From contig JBNGIO010006223.1 of assembly GCA_049999805.1 (NCBI GenBank), positions 62,636 to 98,530 of the forward strand: DNA of 35,895 bases. Direction: 5' to 3'. This DNA is from Folioceros fuciformis. Taxonomy: Eukaryota > Anthocerotophyta > Anthocerotopsida > Anthocerotales. The position numbers and the translations under genes were made by a program. The notes under the pieces were generated by a model. It was not told the DNA's origin and did not search any database. It saw only the letters and a program-made list of their open reading frames with translations. This document shows, piece by piece, positions 22,947 to 31,618 of the stretch (position 1 is the stretch's first letter; each line of letters begins with the position of its first letter).

Positions 22947-23660
22947 TCCAGAGCCGGAGCGTAGATGTAACAGAGGTCACTCAGCTAGCACCAACGTCTA
23001 TGTAGAAATATCTACGAATGGGACCGCGGACGTAAGCGACACCGAAGCCACCGCACGTCTAGACTGCAACTTGAAGCGATCTAACAAGACTGCAAACTGT
23101 GGAGCATCACCAGAAAGCAGAGCCGGGCAATTGTACCGGAGCGTAACCAGGAGCAGAAGCAAGAAAGAGCAGGGGAAGATTGCGGCTGAGGAGAGCGCAG
23201 CAGATCTAGAGCTCAGAGCGGATAGCGCATCAGAGATGGAGACGACGGAGAGGAGGGGAGAGCGCCGCACAAAACAAAGGAAAGCATTGGCGAAATTTGG
23301 TTGCAGAATGCCAGGCACGGGCAAGGCCGGCTCACTCAACCTTGAACTACACCCTCACTGTCTGTGACATGATCACGTACGCTTGGCGCCAGTGCACGTC
23401 GGATCGTCTCTGGGCGTATCAGAACCGGTTGGTATCCCTTTGTACCGTCTGCACCACGCGCGCGTACGTCACTTGGAACTATCTAGAGTGATACAAGAGT
23501 ATCACTCTAGATACGAGAGGAAATGCGTCTGTCGCTACCGTGTTAGGAGACCAGGCCCTGGGTGTTAAGTTGACACCGTCTAGCAAACTAAATCAAACAT
23601 TATATCTCATCATTTTTCTTAGTTATTGTTTATACCTAGAGGTTATTTGCACATAAAACC
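22947..23660. other. Upstream region of AGO-B, no coding gene
   Basis: This is presumably the AGO-B promoter and leader. The minus-strand frame at 22998-23339 is open and hydrophobic but matches no family and has no conserved motif; I treat it as leader. A perfect hairpin lies at 23480-23513. From about 23570 the base composition becomes AT-rich as the transposon island begins. Confidence 0.5.
23480..23513. repeat. Perfect 15-bp inverted repeat with 4-base loop
   Basis: TATCTAGAGTGATAC (23480-23494), the loop AAGA, then its exact reverse complement (23499-23513). It sits about 700 bp upstream of the AGO-B start, at the edge of the transposon-rich zone. It could be a miniature-element terminus, an excision scar or a regulatory hairpin. 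The sequence itself does not say which. Confidence 0.9.
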
Positions 23661-24828
23661 TCACGTCCCTTGCTTACATGTACAATAACCCCAAGCGGTT
23701 CCAGCACCACTCACAATATTTTTGCGTGTTGTCCCATTGTCCTGAGTGTTGACATAAGTAATATTTGGAGAGTCTGGAGTTGGTAAGACCACATGGTTGT
23801 CTAATATGGCTATTGCTTTTTGGAGAGCACTCCGCACAATGTTTTCTTGCTTGGAATTTCGAAGCATGCCAACTGCCTTACATTGGGCTACATACCAAAA
23901 GTGCCCGATAACCTCTTCGAACAAAATATGCAGCAGCCAATCCAATCGCCGATTACTAAGCGTTTTCTTGGAGGGCAAACATCTGTACTTCAGATGTTTG
24001 TGATATGCTTCTATGGACGAGTTGTAATCTTGTTTGGCATGTGGAATTGTCCTAATTGCTTTAATCCACTGTAGCATGTTAAAACCCCACTAGTCTTTAA
24101 AATACTTCACAAAGCTGCTAGCAAACTCCTGAAAGGTAGTTTGGATGCACGCTTGGTTTATGTCTACCCCAACATCAATGTCCATATGCATGATGTCACC
24201 TAAGGATTTCATACTTGCATACCAAGTGTCGAGTGCTGCAACCAAGCCCTCCAAACATGCCATAGACACAAGAAAACCAGCACGTTACTTCCAAACACAG
24301 ACTTAATGCCATTTATTTCTGCCATACAATCATTTACCAGAAAAGCGGTTGCCAATCTAACCTATGTAGAAGCATCCTTGCTCGTAAGGATTCCAGCCAC
24401 TATGAAATATTGGCTGCCGTAGCCTTGCTGGTAATCACCCAAGCAACAGGGATATCGTTAAAATGGTCGTAAAAAACCAATAGAATGAATAGCTAGAACT
24501 CCACTTATGGGTGCCAAATGTGGCATCCATAGATATCACTGACTTATGACCCAGACGTAACATGGAGTGTAACTAAAAATCTATTTGGATGCCTAACATA
24601 AAATCTTTGGCATGTAGTTCTTCTCCTAGCAAAGGGAAAAATACCTCCTCCCTGCGGACATCCGTCCATAGCTTGATAATCACCTCATCATTTACATGGA
24701 ATCGCCACACCCTGGAATCCAACTCTGCTTGCAAATTCCTTATATCTCCAGGCAACAAAAAAATTATCCTGTTCAAGGAAAAAATCATCTCGCTCAAGGA
24801 CTGCTTACACATCATGATGATTCCTTAA
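23661..24828 (-). pseudogene. MULE-like transposase remnant, copy 1
   Basis: This is a decayed Mutator-like transposase read on the minus strand. From its 5' side it has VWRFHVNDEVIIKLW, then a catalytic-core-like segment SVISMDATFGTHKWSS near 24540, typical of the MULE domain D(A/G)T-GT motif. DHFNDIPVAWVITSKATA follows in another frame. An AYHKHLKYR...FWYVAQCK segment lies at about 24020-23860, resembling the region before a SWIM zinc finger. Several stops and frame changes break it, so it cannot make an intact transposase. Its N-terminal part is repeated, diverged, at 27460-28060 in the same orientation. Confidence 0.6.
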
Positions 24829-24913
24829 AAACTATTAGAAATGAATAGTAGTTTAGGGCAACACATCAAAAGGATAATTGTTCCAAATTAATTTATGCCA
24901 TATCAGAGAGTGG

Positions 24914-25220
24914 TAGAAGAACTTTGCTTGTAGTTTAAGCAAGGTTATTACTATAGAACAGATGGTGTATAGAATAGTAACATGNNNNNNNNNNAGCAAG
25001 GTTATTACTATAGAACAGATGGTGTATAGAATAGTAACATGGTGACCCTCCGGTAGAAGAACTTTGCTTGTAGTTTAAGCAAGGTTATTACCATAGAATA
25101 GATAGTGTATAGAATAGTAACATGGTGACCCTCCGATAGAAGAACTTTGCTTGTAGTTTAAGCAAGGTTATTACTATAGAATAGATACTGTCTAGAATAG
25201 TAACACGGTGACCCTCTAGT
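24914..25220. repeat. 83-bp tandem repeat, about 4 copies, broken by an assembly gap
   Basis: Units begin TAGAAGAACTTTGCTTG and run through AGCAAGGTTATTA..ATAGAA to GTGACCCTC. Unit starts are visible at 24914, 25054 and 25137, with a partial unit resuming right after the gap at 24995. The period is 83 bp where it can be measured (25054 to 25137). Confidence 0.85.
24985..24994. other. Assembly gap (10 N)
   Basis: Ten undetermined bases fall inside the 83-bp tandem array. The sequence on both sides comes from the same repeat unit, so the true copy number is unknown and the stated gap length is probably a placeholder. Confidence 0.95.
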
Positions 25221-25370
25221 ATACAAGGGGTCATGGCCACACTCTATAGTGTAGTGGTGAATAGATAAGCATCAGTGTTTGAGCTGATTCAGCTTGTACA
25301 TGTTGTCCACCCTCCCATGTCTTGTAAAATATTTCCCCTCAATAAAGGCTAGATTCATATATTTCTAACA

Positions 25371-25387
25371 CGGTATCAGAGCCATGT
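25371..25387 (+). other. Retrotransposon primer-binding site (tRNA-iMet type)
   Basis: CGGTATCAGAGCCATG follows the LTR end directly and matches the plant Ty1/copia primer-binding consensus, complementary to the 3' end of initiator methionine tRNA. A mutated second copy (TGGTATCAAAGCCATG) lies at about 25523-25538, within a duplicated leader of roughly 125-150 bp. Confidence 0.75.
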
Positions 25388-25489
25388 TCTAGAGCCTAAG
25401 TAGTTTTCTCTTGGTCAGTATAGTTGTGTACTCGTGTCAACACCTCTTTTGCATAGTTCTTAATAGAGTGCTAGAAAGAACTCGTGTGC

Positions 25490-26099
25490 AAATGCTAACA
25501 ATGGAGAAGATCTCTAGAACATGGTATCAAAGCCATGTTCTAGAGCCTAAGTAGTTTTCTTTTGGCTAGTATAGTTGTGTACTCGTATGAACACCTCTTT
25601 TGCATAGTTCTTAGCATAGTGCTAGAAAGAACTCGTGTGCAAATTGTGAAGGTATTGATAGTATTCATTCTATAGCAAGAGGTTGAAATTCGAGAGGATA
25701 TAATAGATGGCGTCAACAAGCATGGAGACACGTTTCATTCAGACATGCTCGATGGAGAAGTTTGGAGACAAGAACTTCACACTATGGAAGTTAAAGATGA
25801 AGATGCTTCTCATTGACAGAGAAGTATGTAAATTCGTCAACAAGGGTCTCGAAGACACACCCACCGAAGGAGACCTTGATAAGGATGGACGAGCATTAGC
25901 TGCAATCCTTCTTAATGTGTCTGATGACATACTCTCTCAATTGAGTGAGTGTGCAACATCGAAGAAGGCATGGACTACCCTTTGCGATATGTATGAAAAA
26001 AGAAGTATGTTGAGTGAGATGTTTTTGGAGTAACAACTGTCCAACTTCAAGATGGTTGAAGCGGACACGATTCAACAGCACGTCAACAAGTTGAAGAAC
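25490..26099 (+). repeat. Left arm of a long inverted repeat (copia leader plus gag start)
   Basis: This segment is near-identical to the reverse complement of 26848-27458. It begins at CAAATGCTAACAATGG, covers the second primer-binding site and leader and the gag start, and ends after AACAAGTTGAAGAAC. The two encoded gag fragments differ at only a few residues. The arms are about 610 bp long and separated by about 748 bp. Confidence 0.9.
25707..26033 (+). pseudogene. Copia gag N-terminal fragment, left arm
   Basis: An open frame of 108 codons from ATG at 25707. FGDKNFTLWKLKMKMLL and ATSKKAWTTLCDMYEKRS are typical of the copia-type gag polypeptide (UBN2-like) domain. Gag would form the retrotransposon particle. 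The frame is closed by TAA directly after MFLE, where the other copy also has a stop, and the homology ends at about 26099. No zinc knuckle, protease, integrase or reverse transcriptase follows on this strand, so this is a truncated copy. Confidence 0.8.
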
Positions 26100-26294
26100 T
26101 TGGCCTTGAGATTTTTTAGCAAGGCTAGGTACAAGGTGTACATCCTTTATAGTACCTTTGGACTTTTTACTAAGTAGTGTTATCTTTATGACACCTTTCC
26201 CTTAAATCTCGTGTGATGTGTTATCACTAAGCGCTAATGTGTTATTACTAAGCGCCACCTTATGCCATGTTGGCATTTCTTTGTAGCTCGAGAT

Positions 26295-27240
26295 CTAGGG
26301 TCGGTTGTAGGTAAAGTGTTGAGATGCTTCAGAGTCTAGGTATAGACTCTCATCCTTCCTTGATGAGCAATCTCCCACTATCTCTATTGTTGAAGCATAA
26401 AAGAGATTTTCATCCCGCTCACTTACTTGATTGGCTTGTGATTGTTTTCCCTTCTTCAAGTCAACCAATCTTGTCCTACAGTCTTTTGCATGATGGTTAG
26501 GTTTCTTACAGTAATGACAAGTACCCCATGTCTTTTTCTTTGTAACTTTCTCCTTTAATCCTTCATTGGAGTTGTCATGTGAGGTCTTCCCTTTGTGTTT
26601 TTCCTTTCCTTGAAAAAAGTACCGAGTCACCTTTGTATTCATTCTCGAATGCATTCACTAGCTTCTCTTGTAGAAGCAACCCAACCACCTCTTCTATTGT
26701 TGCTTGTTTATTACTTGAATGCATCGCCGCTGATGTCCTAAAAGACAACACAAACTACATGTACGCAGATGGTAAACTATTCAATAACAGCATAATAATC
26801 CTTCGTTTAGAAGGTTTGATGTCTATAGCTTGCATTTGATCAACCATGTTCTTCAACTTATTGACGTGCTGTTGAATTGTGTCCGATTCAACCATCTTGA
26901 AGTTGGACAGTTGTTACTCCAACAACATCTCACTCAACATACTTCTTTTTTCATATATATCGCAAAGGGTAGTCCATGCCTTCTTCGATGTTGCACACTC
27001 ACTCAATTGAGAGAGTATGTCATCAGACACATTAAGAAGGATTGCAGCTAATGCTCGTCCATCCTTATCAAGGTCTCCTTCGGTGGGTGTGTCTTCGAGA
27101 CCCTTGTTGACGAATTTACATACTTCTCTCTCAATGAGAAGCATCTTCATCTTTAACTTCCATAGTGTGAAGTTCTTGTCTCCAAACTTCTCCATCGAGC
27201 ATGTCTGAATGAAACGTGTCTCCATGCTTGTTGACGCCAT
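26295..27240 (-). pseudogene. Copia gag with zinc knuckle and protease start, interrupted
   Basis: Reading from 27240 there is the same gag start as the left arm. After a stop come QLSNFKMVESDTIQQHVNK and LLLNSLPSAYM, typical of copia gag, and a second stop. In a shifted frame there follow a zinc knuckle CHYCKKPNHHAKDC (CX2CX4HX4C) and the beginning of the protease with LDSEASQHF. The usual protease motif is DSGAS, so the Gly next to the catalytic Asp is replaced by Glu. Homology stops near 26295 before integrase. At least two stops and one frameshift show that this copy is dead. Together with the left arm it makes a head-to-head inverted structure. Confidence 0.85.
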
Positions 27241-27458
27241 CTATTATATCCTCTCGAATTTCAACCTCTTGCTATAGAATGAATACTATCAATACCTTCA
27301 CAATTTGCACACGAGTTCTTTCTAGCACTATGCTAAGAACTATGCAAAAGAGGTGTTCATACGAGTACACAACTATACTAGCCAAAAGAAAACTACTTAG
27401 GCTCTAGAACATGGCTTTGATACCATGTTCTAGAGATCTTCTCCATTGTTAGCATTTG
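26848..27458 (-). repeat. Right arm of the long inverted repeat
   Basis: This is the reverse-complement partner of 25490-26099, including a primer-binding-site copy near 27412-27426. Beyond its outer end (27458) the sequence switches at once to the second MULE-like fragment rather than to an LTR. This arm therefore lost or never had its LTR. Confidence 0.9.
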
Positions 27459-27459
27459 G

Positions 27460-28060
27460 ATCTTAGCATCCCTAGATATCATTGACTTGTGACCCTAACG
27501 CAACATGTACTGTAACTGAAAATTTGTTTGGATGCCTAACATAGAATCCTTGGCATGTAGTTCTTCTTCTTGGCAAGGGAAAAATACCTCCTCCGTGTGC
27601 ACATCCATCCATAGCTTGACACTCATCTCATCATTTATATGGAATCGCCACACTTTGGAATCCAACGCTATGTGCAAATTCCTTATGTCTTTAGGCTGCA
27701 AAGAAATCATCCCGCTCAAGGACTGCTTGCACATCACAATGGTTCCTTAAAAACATCTTAGACTCATGGTCAATCAGGATTTGAAAAGTAGTCATCTTGT
27801 GGAGCAACAGATAAAGGAGCAAGGGTACAATTTGAAGTTAAATCACTAACTAGCAAACCATGACAATACTCTCCTGTGCTCCCTTTGATGTAGTCTCAGT
27901 TCACCAACCTCAGAAAACATCTCCAACTGTATTACAAATAACAACAACTGCTCCCTTTGCCTAGCTTTGGCTTGTTAGTGATGTGCGCACGAATTGCAAA
28001 ATCTGGAGGAGTTTGCTTTGGATAGCCATAAGCATAGGCAAACTTGATGTAGTGCCGAGG
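27460..28060 (-). pseudogene. MULE-like transposase remnant, copy 2
   Basis: The minus-strand frame at 27737-27495 (VWRFHINDEMSVKLWMDV, EEVFFP, ELHAKDSMLGIQ) clearly parallels copy 1 at 24815-24573 but is diverged. Further upstream, about 28055-27960, is YIKFAYAYGYPKQTPPDFAIRA, plausible as the N-terminal part of the same transposon protein. Stops break the region between them. It is a non-functional fragment. Confidence 0.5.
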
Positions 28061-28268
28061 AGTGGTAGATGAAATTCCTCTTTTGCCTCACATCAGATCT
28101 GGTCCAAACATTAGTAGCCCTTATCAATTATTTGGGGAAGAATGTCGACTTCTCTTCGCCAGCAATGAAATCTGGGTACTTCATCTAGGGAATGTAGCAA
28201 CGTTTCACACAAATCACCGTCTGCCGAACAAGATGCTCACCATCCTGCCAATTCAATGTCTCCTAACA

Positions 28269-28354
28269 GAAACGACCAGGACGTGGATTACTTCAAAAGG
28301 GCAAGGTTGAGGAAACGACCAGGACGTGGATTACTTCAAAAGGGCAAGGTTGAG
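28269..28354. repeat. Exact 43-bp tandem duplication
   Basis: The segment starting GAAACGACCAGGACGTGG at 28269 is repeated directly at 28312 without a difference that I can see. This suggests a very recent duplication or an assembly artefact. Confidence 0.9.
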
Positions 28355-28448
28355 GCAGGATGAGGGCACCCACATTCCTTCTTGGCATGGATTGTCTTCT
28401 CTGTTTGCTCTGTCACGACCAGGTGTGGAGCTTGGCCTCGCGAGCGCG

Positions 28449-28616
28449 CGGGGATACGGCACTTTCAGAGTTTTCACGGGGATACGACATTTTCAGAGTT
28501 TGCACGGGGATACGACACTTTCAGAGTTTGCACGGGGATAGGACACTTTCAGAGTTTGCACGGGGATACCACACTTTCAGAGTTTGCACGGCGATACGAC
28601 ACTTTCAGAGTTTGCA
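28449..28616. repeat. 28-bp tandem repeat, 6 copies
   Basis: The unit is CGGGGATACGACACTTTCAG followed by AGTTTGCA. Six contiguous copies (168 bp) carry single-base differences such as CGGC, ACAT, AGGA and ACCA. There are no spacers between units. Because 28 is not a multiple of three, each reading frame shows an out-of-phase peptide repeat, which argues against coding. Confidence 0.92.
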
Positions 28617-28822
28617 TTTCTTCTTCAAACTAAAGACGGGTTCAGGAATACATAGACATATGGGCATACGGTACGTATAGCAATACGGTATAGCTATACT
28701 ACACGTTGAAAATGCCGTCGCGCCGAATGGGAGAGTGGATGAGCGCGCGCCTAATGAGAAAGTGGATGAGCGCAATGGCATGACCGCTGCGCTGTGCCTC
28801 GCTGACCATGGTGAGTCGGCAC

Positions 28823-28932
28823 TTTGGTTTCCGTGCTCGCATTAGCAGCACAGTGATCATTTGCTTTCCGTGCTCACATTAAGACACAGTGATCATTTGG
28901 TTTCCGTGCTCGCATTAAGAGCACAGTGATCA
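28823..28932. repeat. 37-bp tandem repeat, 3 copies
   Basis: Units of 37, 36 and 37 bp begin TTTGGTTTCCGTGCTC and end GCACAGTGATCA. They differ by a few substitutions and a one-base loss. No function is evident. Confidence 0.9.
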
Positions 28933-29155
28933 TTAGCGCCTGCCGTCGACGACACTCAGTTCACCTGTGGAGTTTCTGTACATGTTTATCAAAGTAGTAA
29001 TCTAGGTGAATAAATACTAATCCGCTTTCAGACGGTGCCTGCACATGTTTTTCGCATAGAAGTGAAAGTTCAAACGATTTTGAAATGCAATCACGGACAA
29101 TGCTGTAACTATATGGAAATAAGGAGTATTGCCATTGTCGAGCCGTAAGAAAGAA

Positions 29156-31618
29156 CTAGAGCTGGTTAGCTACTTCAGTTACTACTTCCGTGATATCAGA
29201 ATACTGCCGTCTTCCCTTCAACAAATGCTTGGCGAAAGTCAAGGCCTTCCTCTCGCAGGAGGCTCTTCTATCCAAATTTTCAATCGACTCCAAATCCTCA
29301 ACGTGGGCAATGCCCACAATCCTCCTAATCATCTTAGCTGCAGCATATCCAAGAGTATCCTCCAGCAGGCTTGCAAAATACTGGCTCTGGACAAGTTTGC
29401 GTGACTCAGGAGTGTTGTAGATGTCCGGCGGGTAGGCATCCCCTGTATTGGAGTCCCAACTTGCATCCCACAGTGTCGTAAACTTCGTCACCAACAGAGT
29501 CCACGTCTCCTGGATGGTGTGCAATATCCACTTTTTGTATTCATCCCTACCACCGGGAGCAGAAGCATGACCATCCTGAGAGTAAAATGACAACAACATA
29601 TTTCCAATGAAAGCTCCCACGTCGAAGCCCATGGGCCCATAGAAGGCGAATTCCGGGTCAATGACCTGGGTGGAAGTCTGGGTGACCATGATGGAGCCAG
29701 TGTGCAGATCACCATGCACCCGGGCCTGCGGACTTGCAATGAACTTGTTTCTAAGGGAGGCAATCTCAGTCTTAACAGACAAGTCGCCTTGCAGAGCTGC
29801 AACATCATCATCCAGGTGAGGGGAGGTCCAGCGGTTGTGGATATGGGTCATGTAAGGGTCGGAGAAGATGACCTGTTCTGTAAGTCTGCACATTTCTACG
29901 TTCTCGCAGAACTGAGCGACAGCGGCCTTGTAGTCGAGAGTAGACAGGGCCAAAAGAGAGGAATGAAAAAGAGTTTGGGCTACAAACTCAGAGATATGCT
30001 CCGCCAGGAGAGGATAGACAGTCCCTGCAATGAGGCCCTTCCGTAGGATAATATGAGGCGGCTCCAAATAGCGCATCACAGTGAGAGCCATAGGGTGGTC
30101 GAAATAAAAGACTTGAGGCACATGCTGGGGTACAACTCGCGCTTGTTCTCTCAACGCTGTTACCTCAAAGTAGGCACGCTCAATTGTCATTTTCCACGAC
30201 TCCCCCACGCACCGCACATAAGGAAGCGCCTGCTTGAGTACAAACGAGCCTTCCGGACCCAACACGATGTAGACGAAATTGAGATTGCCATCTCCCACTT
30301 CCTTGATCCTCCATTCGTCAGGAGTGCCCCCAAGTCGAGCTGCGAGCTCCGGCACACCCTCCACGTAAGCACGCACCTTTTCCTCCTTGAGTGCCCTGAA
30401 CCCCTTACCCTTACCCTTACCGTCGCCATCCTGGTGCCCGTTAGCCACGACCTCCGGAGCGTCGTCATCGCCGGTAGGACCCGCATCATTGCCAGCAAGG
30501 AAGGACGGCACATCGAACACTTCAGAGCTGGAGTTCTTGGCGATAACCCCCTTGTCAGTGATGATCGCCGAGATAAACCTGGAAGGCGTCACATCAAAAG
30601 CCGGATTCCAAACCCCAATCCCAGGCGCAGCAACCTGGACTCCCGAGCCGCCCCCGGCATGTGTGAGCTCCCGCGGATCCCGCTCCTCGATAACAATCTC
30701 CTTCCCGGAGCGGATCCCGGTATCCAAAGATGTGACAGGAGCCGCGACATAAAAGGGAACTCCATGCACAAACGCGGAGAGCGCGAGACTGTAGGTGCCG
30801 ATCTTGTTGGCCGTGTCCCCGTTGGCGGCAACGCGGTCGGCTCCCACCACCACCGCATGCAGGCGGCCGGAGGCCAAGAGCGCGGCCGCCGCAGAGTCGG
30901 CGATAAGCACACCCGGGATCTTGTCATGCACCAGCTCGAAAGCCGTGAGCCTGGAGCCCTGGTTGAAGGGCCTGGTCTCGGTGCAGAAGACGGTGTCCAA
31001 GGCGCCCCTGGCATGCAGCGCCCTGACCACCCCGAGCGCAGTCCCGTACCCCGAGGTGGCCAAGCTCCCGGTGTTGCAGTGCGTGAGAAGGCGCAGCTTC
31101 CGGCTCCCCTTCTCCCCCTGTCCCGCTATCACCAGCTCCGCGCCGTGCCAGCCGATGGCCTTGTTGGCCGACACATCGTCGGCCAGCATCTGCTCCGCCG
31201 CCTGCACGTAGGCATGGAACACAGCGGCCGCGTCGCCTGTCCCCGCTGCTGCTGCGGCGTCCGAGACCACCTGCTTGAGCTTGGCAGCGGCATCCGCTAG
31301 GTTGACGGCCGTCGGGCGGCTGGAAAGGAGGTGATCGAGGCGGTCTGCGATGAAAGAAGCGGCCTGGGGGGCCGAGGACGGCACAGGCAGCGCCGTGAGC
31401 TCCACGGCGAGGGACAGGGCGGCGGCGATGGCGATCGCAGGCGCCCCCCGCACCACCATGTTCCGGATGGCGCGCCATCCGGCGGCCGAGTCTGGGACGT
31501 CTACAAACACCGTCTGCGCGGGCAACTTGGTCTGGTCCAAAAGCTGCAGCTGGCCGCGAGAGTAGCGGATGGCCTGCAGCCGTCCGCTCTCCTTCTCCTG
31601 CTCCACTGCTTCTACCAT
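29156..31618 (-). CDS. Bifunctional methylthioribose-1-phosphate isomerase / methylthioribose kinase fusion
   Basis: One uninterrupted 820-codon frame encodes two consecutive enzymes of the methionine salvage (Yang) cycle. Residues 1-360 are MtnA, which isomerises methylthioribose 1-phosphate to methylthioribulose 1-phosphate. It has [29 protein letters not shown] with the catalytic Cys181, [35 protein letters not shown] with the catalytic Asp261, and [13 protein letters not shown] Gly/Asp/Lys-rich linker (about 362-407, containing GKGKGKG) follows. Residues 408-820 are a plant-type MtnK that phosphorylates methylthioribose: [31 protein letters not shown]-like, [26 protein letters not shown] (635-641), [16 protein letters not shown] and [16 protein letters not shown]. 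Both halves are full length. As far as I know plants usually encode these as separate genes. The kinase acts first in the pathway, although it is the C-terminal half. No intron is needed, unlike every complete neighbour. The protein should be cytosolic; no transit peptide is seen. Confidence 0.93.
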   Translation of the reverse strand: MVEAVEQEKESGRLQAIRYSRGQLQLLDQTKLPAQTVFVDVPDSAAGWRAIRNMVVRGAPAIAIAAALSLAVELTALPVPSSAPQAASFIADRLDHLLSSRPTAVNLADAAAKLKQVVSDAAAAAGTGDAAAVFHAYVQAAEQMLADDVSANKAIGWHGAELVIAGQGEKGSRKLRLLTHCNTGSLATSGYGTALGVVRALHARGALDTVFCTETRPFNQGSRLTAFELVHDKIPGVLIADSAAAALLASGRLHAVVVGADRVAANGDTANKIGTYSLALSAFVHGVPFYVAAPVTSLDTGIRSGKEIVIEERDPRELTHAGGGSGVQVAAPGIGVWNPAFDVTPSRFISAIITDKGVIAKNSSSEVFDVPSFLAGNDAGPTGDDDAPEVVANGHQDGDGKGKGKGFRALKEEKVRAYVEGVPELAARLGGTPDEWRIKEVGDGNLNFVYIVLGPEGSFVLKQALPYVRCVGESWKMTIERAYFEVTALREQARVVPQHVPQVFYFDHPMALTVMRYLEPPHIILRKGLIAGTVYPLLAEHISEFVAQTLFHSSLLALSTLDYKAAVAQFCENVEMCRLTEQVIFSDPYMTHIHNRWTSPHLDDDVAALQGDLSVKTEIASLRNKFIASPQARVHGDLHTGSIMVTQTSTQVIDPEFAFYGPMGFDVGAFIGNMLLSFYSQDGHASAPGGRDEYKKWILHTIQETWTLLVTKFTTLWDASWDSNTGDAYPPDIYNTPESRKLVQSQYFASLLEDTLGYAAAKMIRRIVGIAHVEDLESIENLDRRASCERKALTFAKHLLKGRRQYSDITEVVTEVANQL

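Larger units (their letters stand above)
24914..25370 (+). mobile_element. Ty1/copia LTR (3' part firm, 5' edge uncertain)
   Basis: The segment ends in TTTCTAACA at 25370, directly before a primer-binding site complementary to initiator-Met tRNA (GGTATCAGAGCC). An AATAAA at 25341 lies shortly before the end, as in an LTR R region. The left portion is made of 83-bp tandem repeats. The 5' boundary (TG...) cannot be placed because the repeats and an assembly gap obscure it; it may begin some tens of bases earlier. No second intact LTR was found in the window. Confidence 0.6.
28061..29155. other. Intergenic stretch rich in tandem repeats, no gene
   Basis: Three repeat arrays fill much of this region: two 43-bp copies, six 28-bp copies and three 37-bp copies. 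The open frames at 28326-28680 are simply translations of the 28-bp repeat. The last 200 bp lie downstream of the methionine-salvage fusion gene and should contain its 3' end. Nothing else was recognised. Confidence 0.6.

Noticed and set aside
22998-23339. Hydrophobic minus-strand open frame upstream of AGO-B
   Set aside because: No motif, no homology that I recognise, and it lies where the AGO-B leader is expected.
28449-28616. CRISPR-like regular repeats of 28 bp
   Set aside because: The units are directly abutting without spacers, in a plant nuclear context, so this is a minisatellite.
28360-28680. Repeat peptide open frames (DTFRVCTG-like)
   Set aside because: All three frames are open because the 28-bp unit lacks stops; this is translation of a minisatellite.
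30402-30421. Interstitial telomere repeat
   Set aside because: The unit is a short hexamer-like run different from the plant TTTAGGG telomere, and it lies in a coding linker.
30053-31300. 415-codon plus-strand open frame opposite the MtnA-MtnK gene
   Set aside because: It is the antisense shadow of a GC-rich coding sequence. Its translation has no domain, while the minus strand has full enzyme motifs.
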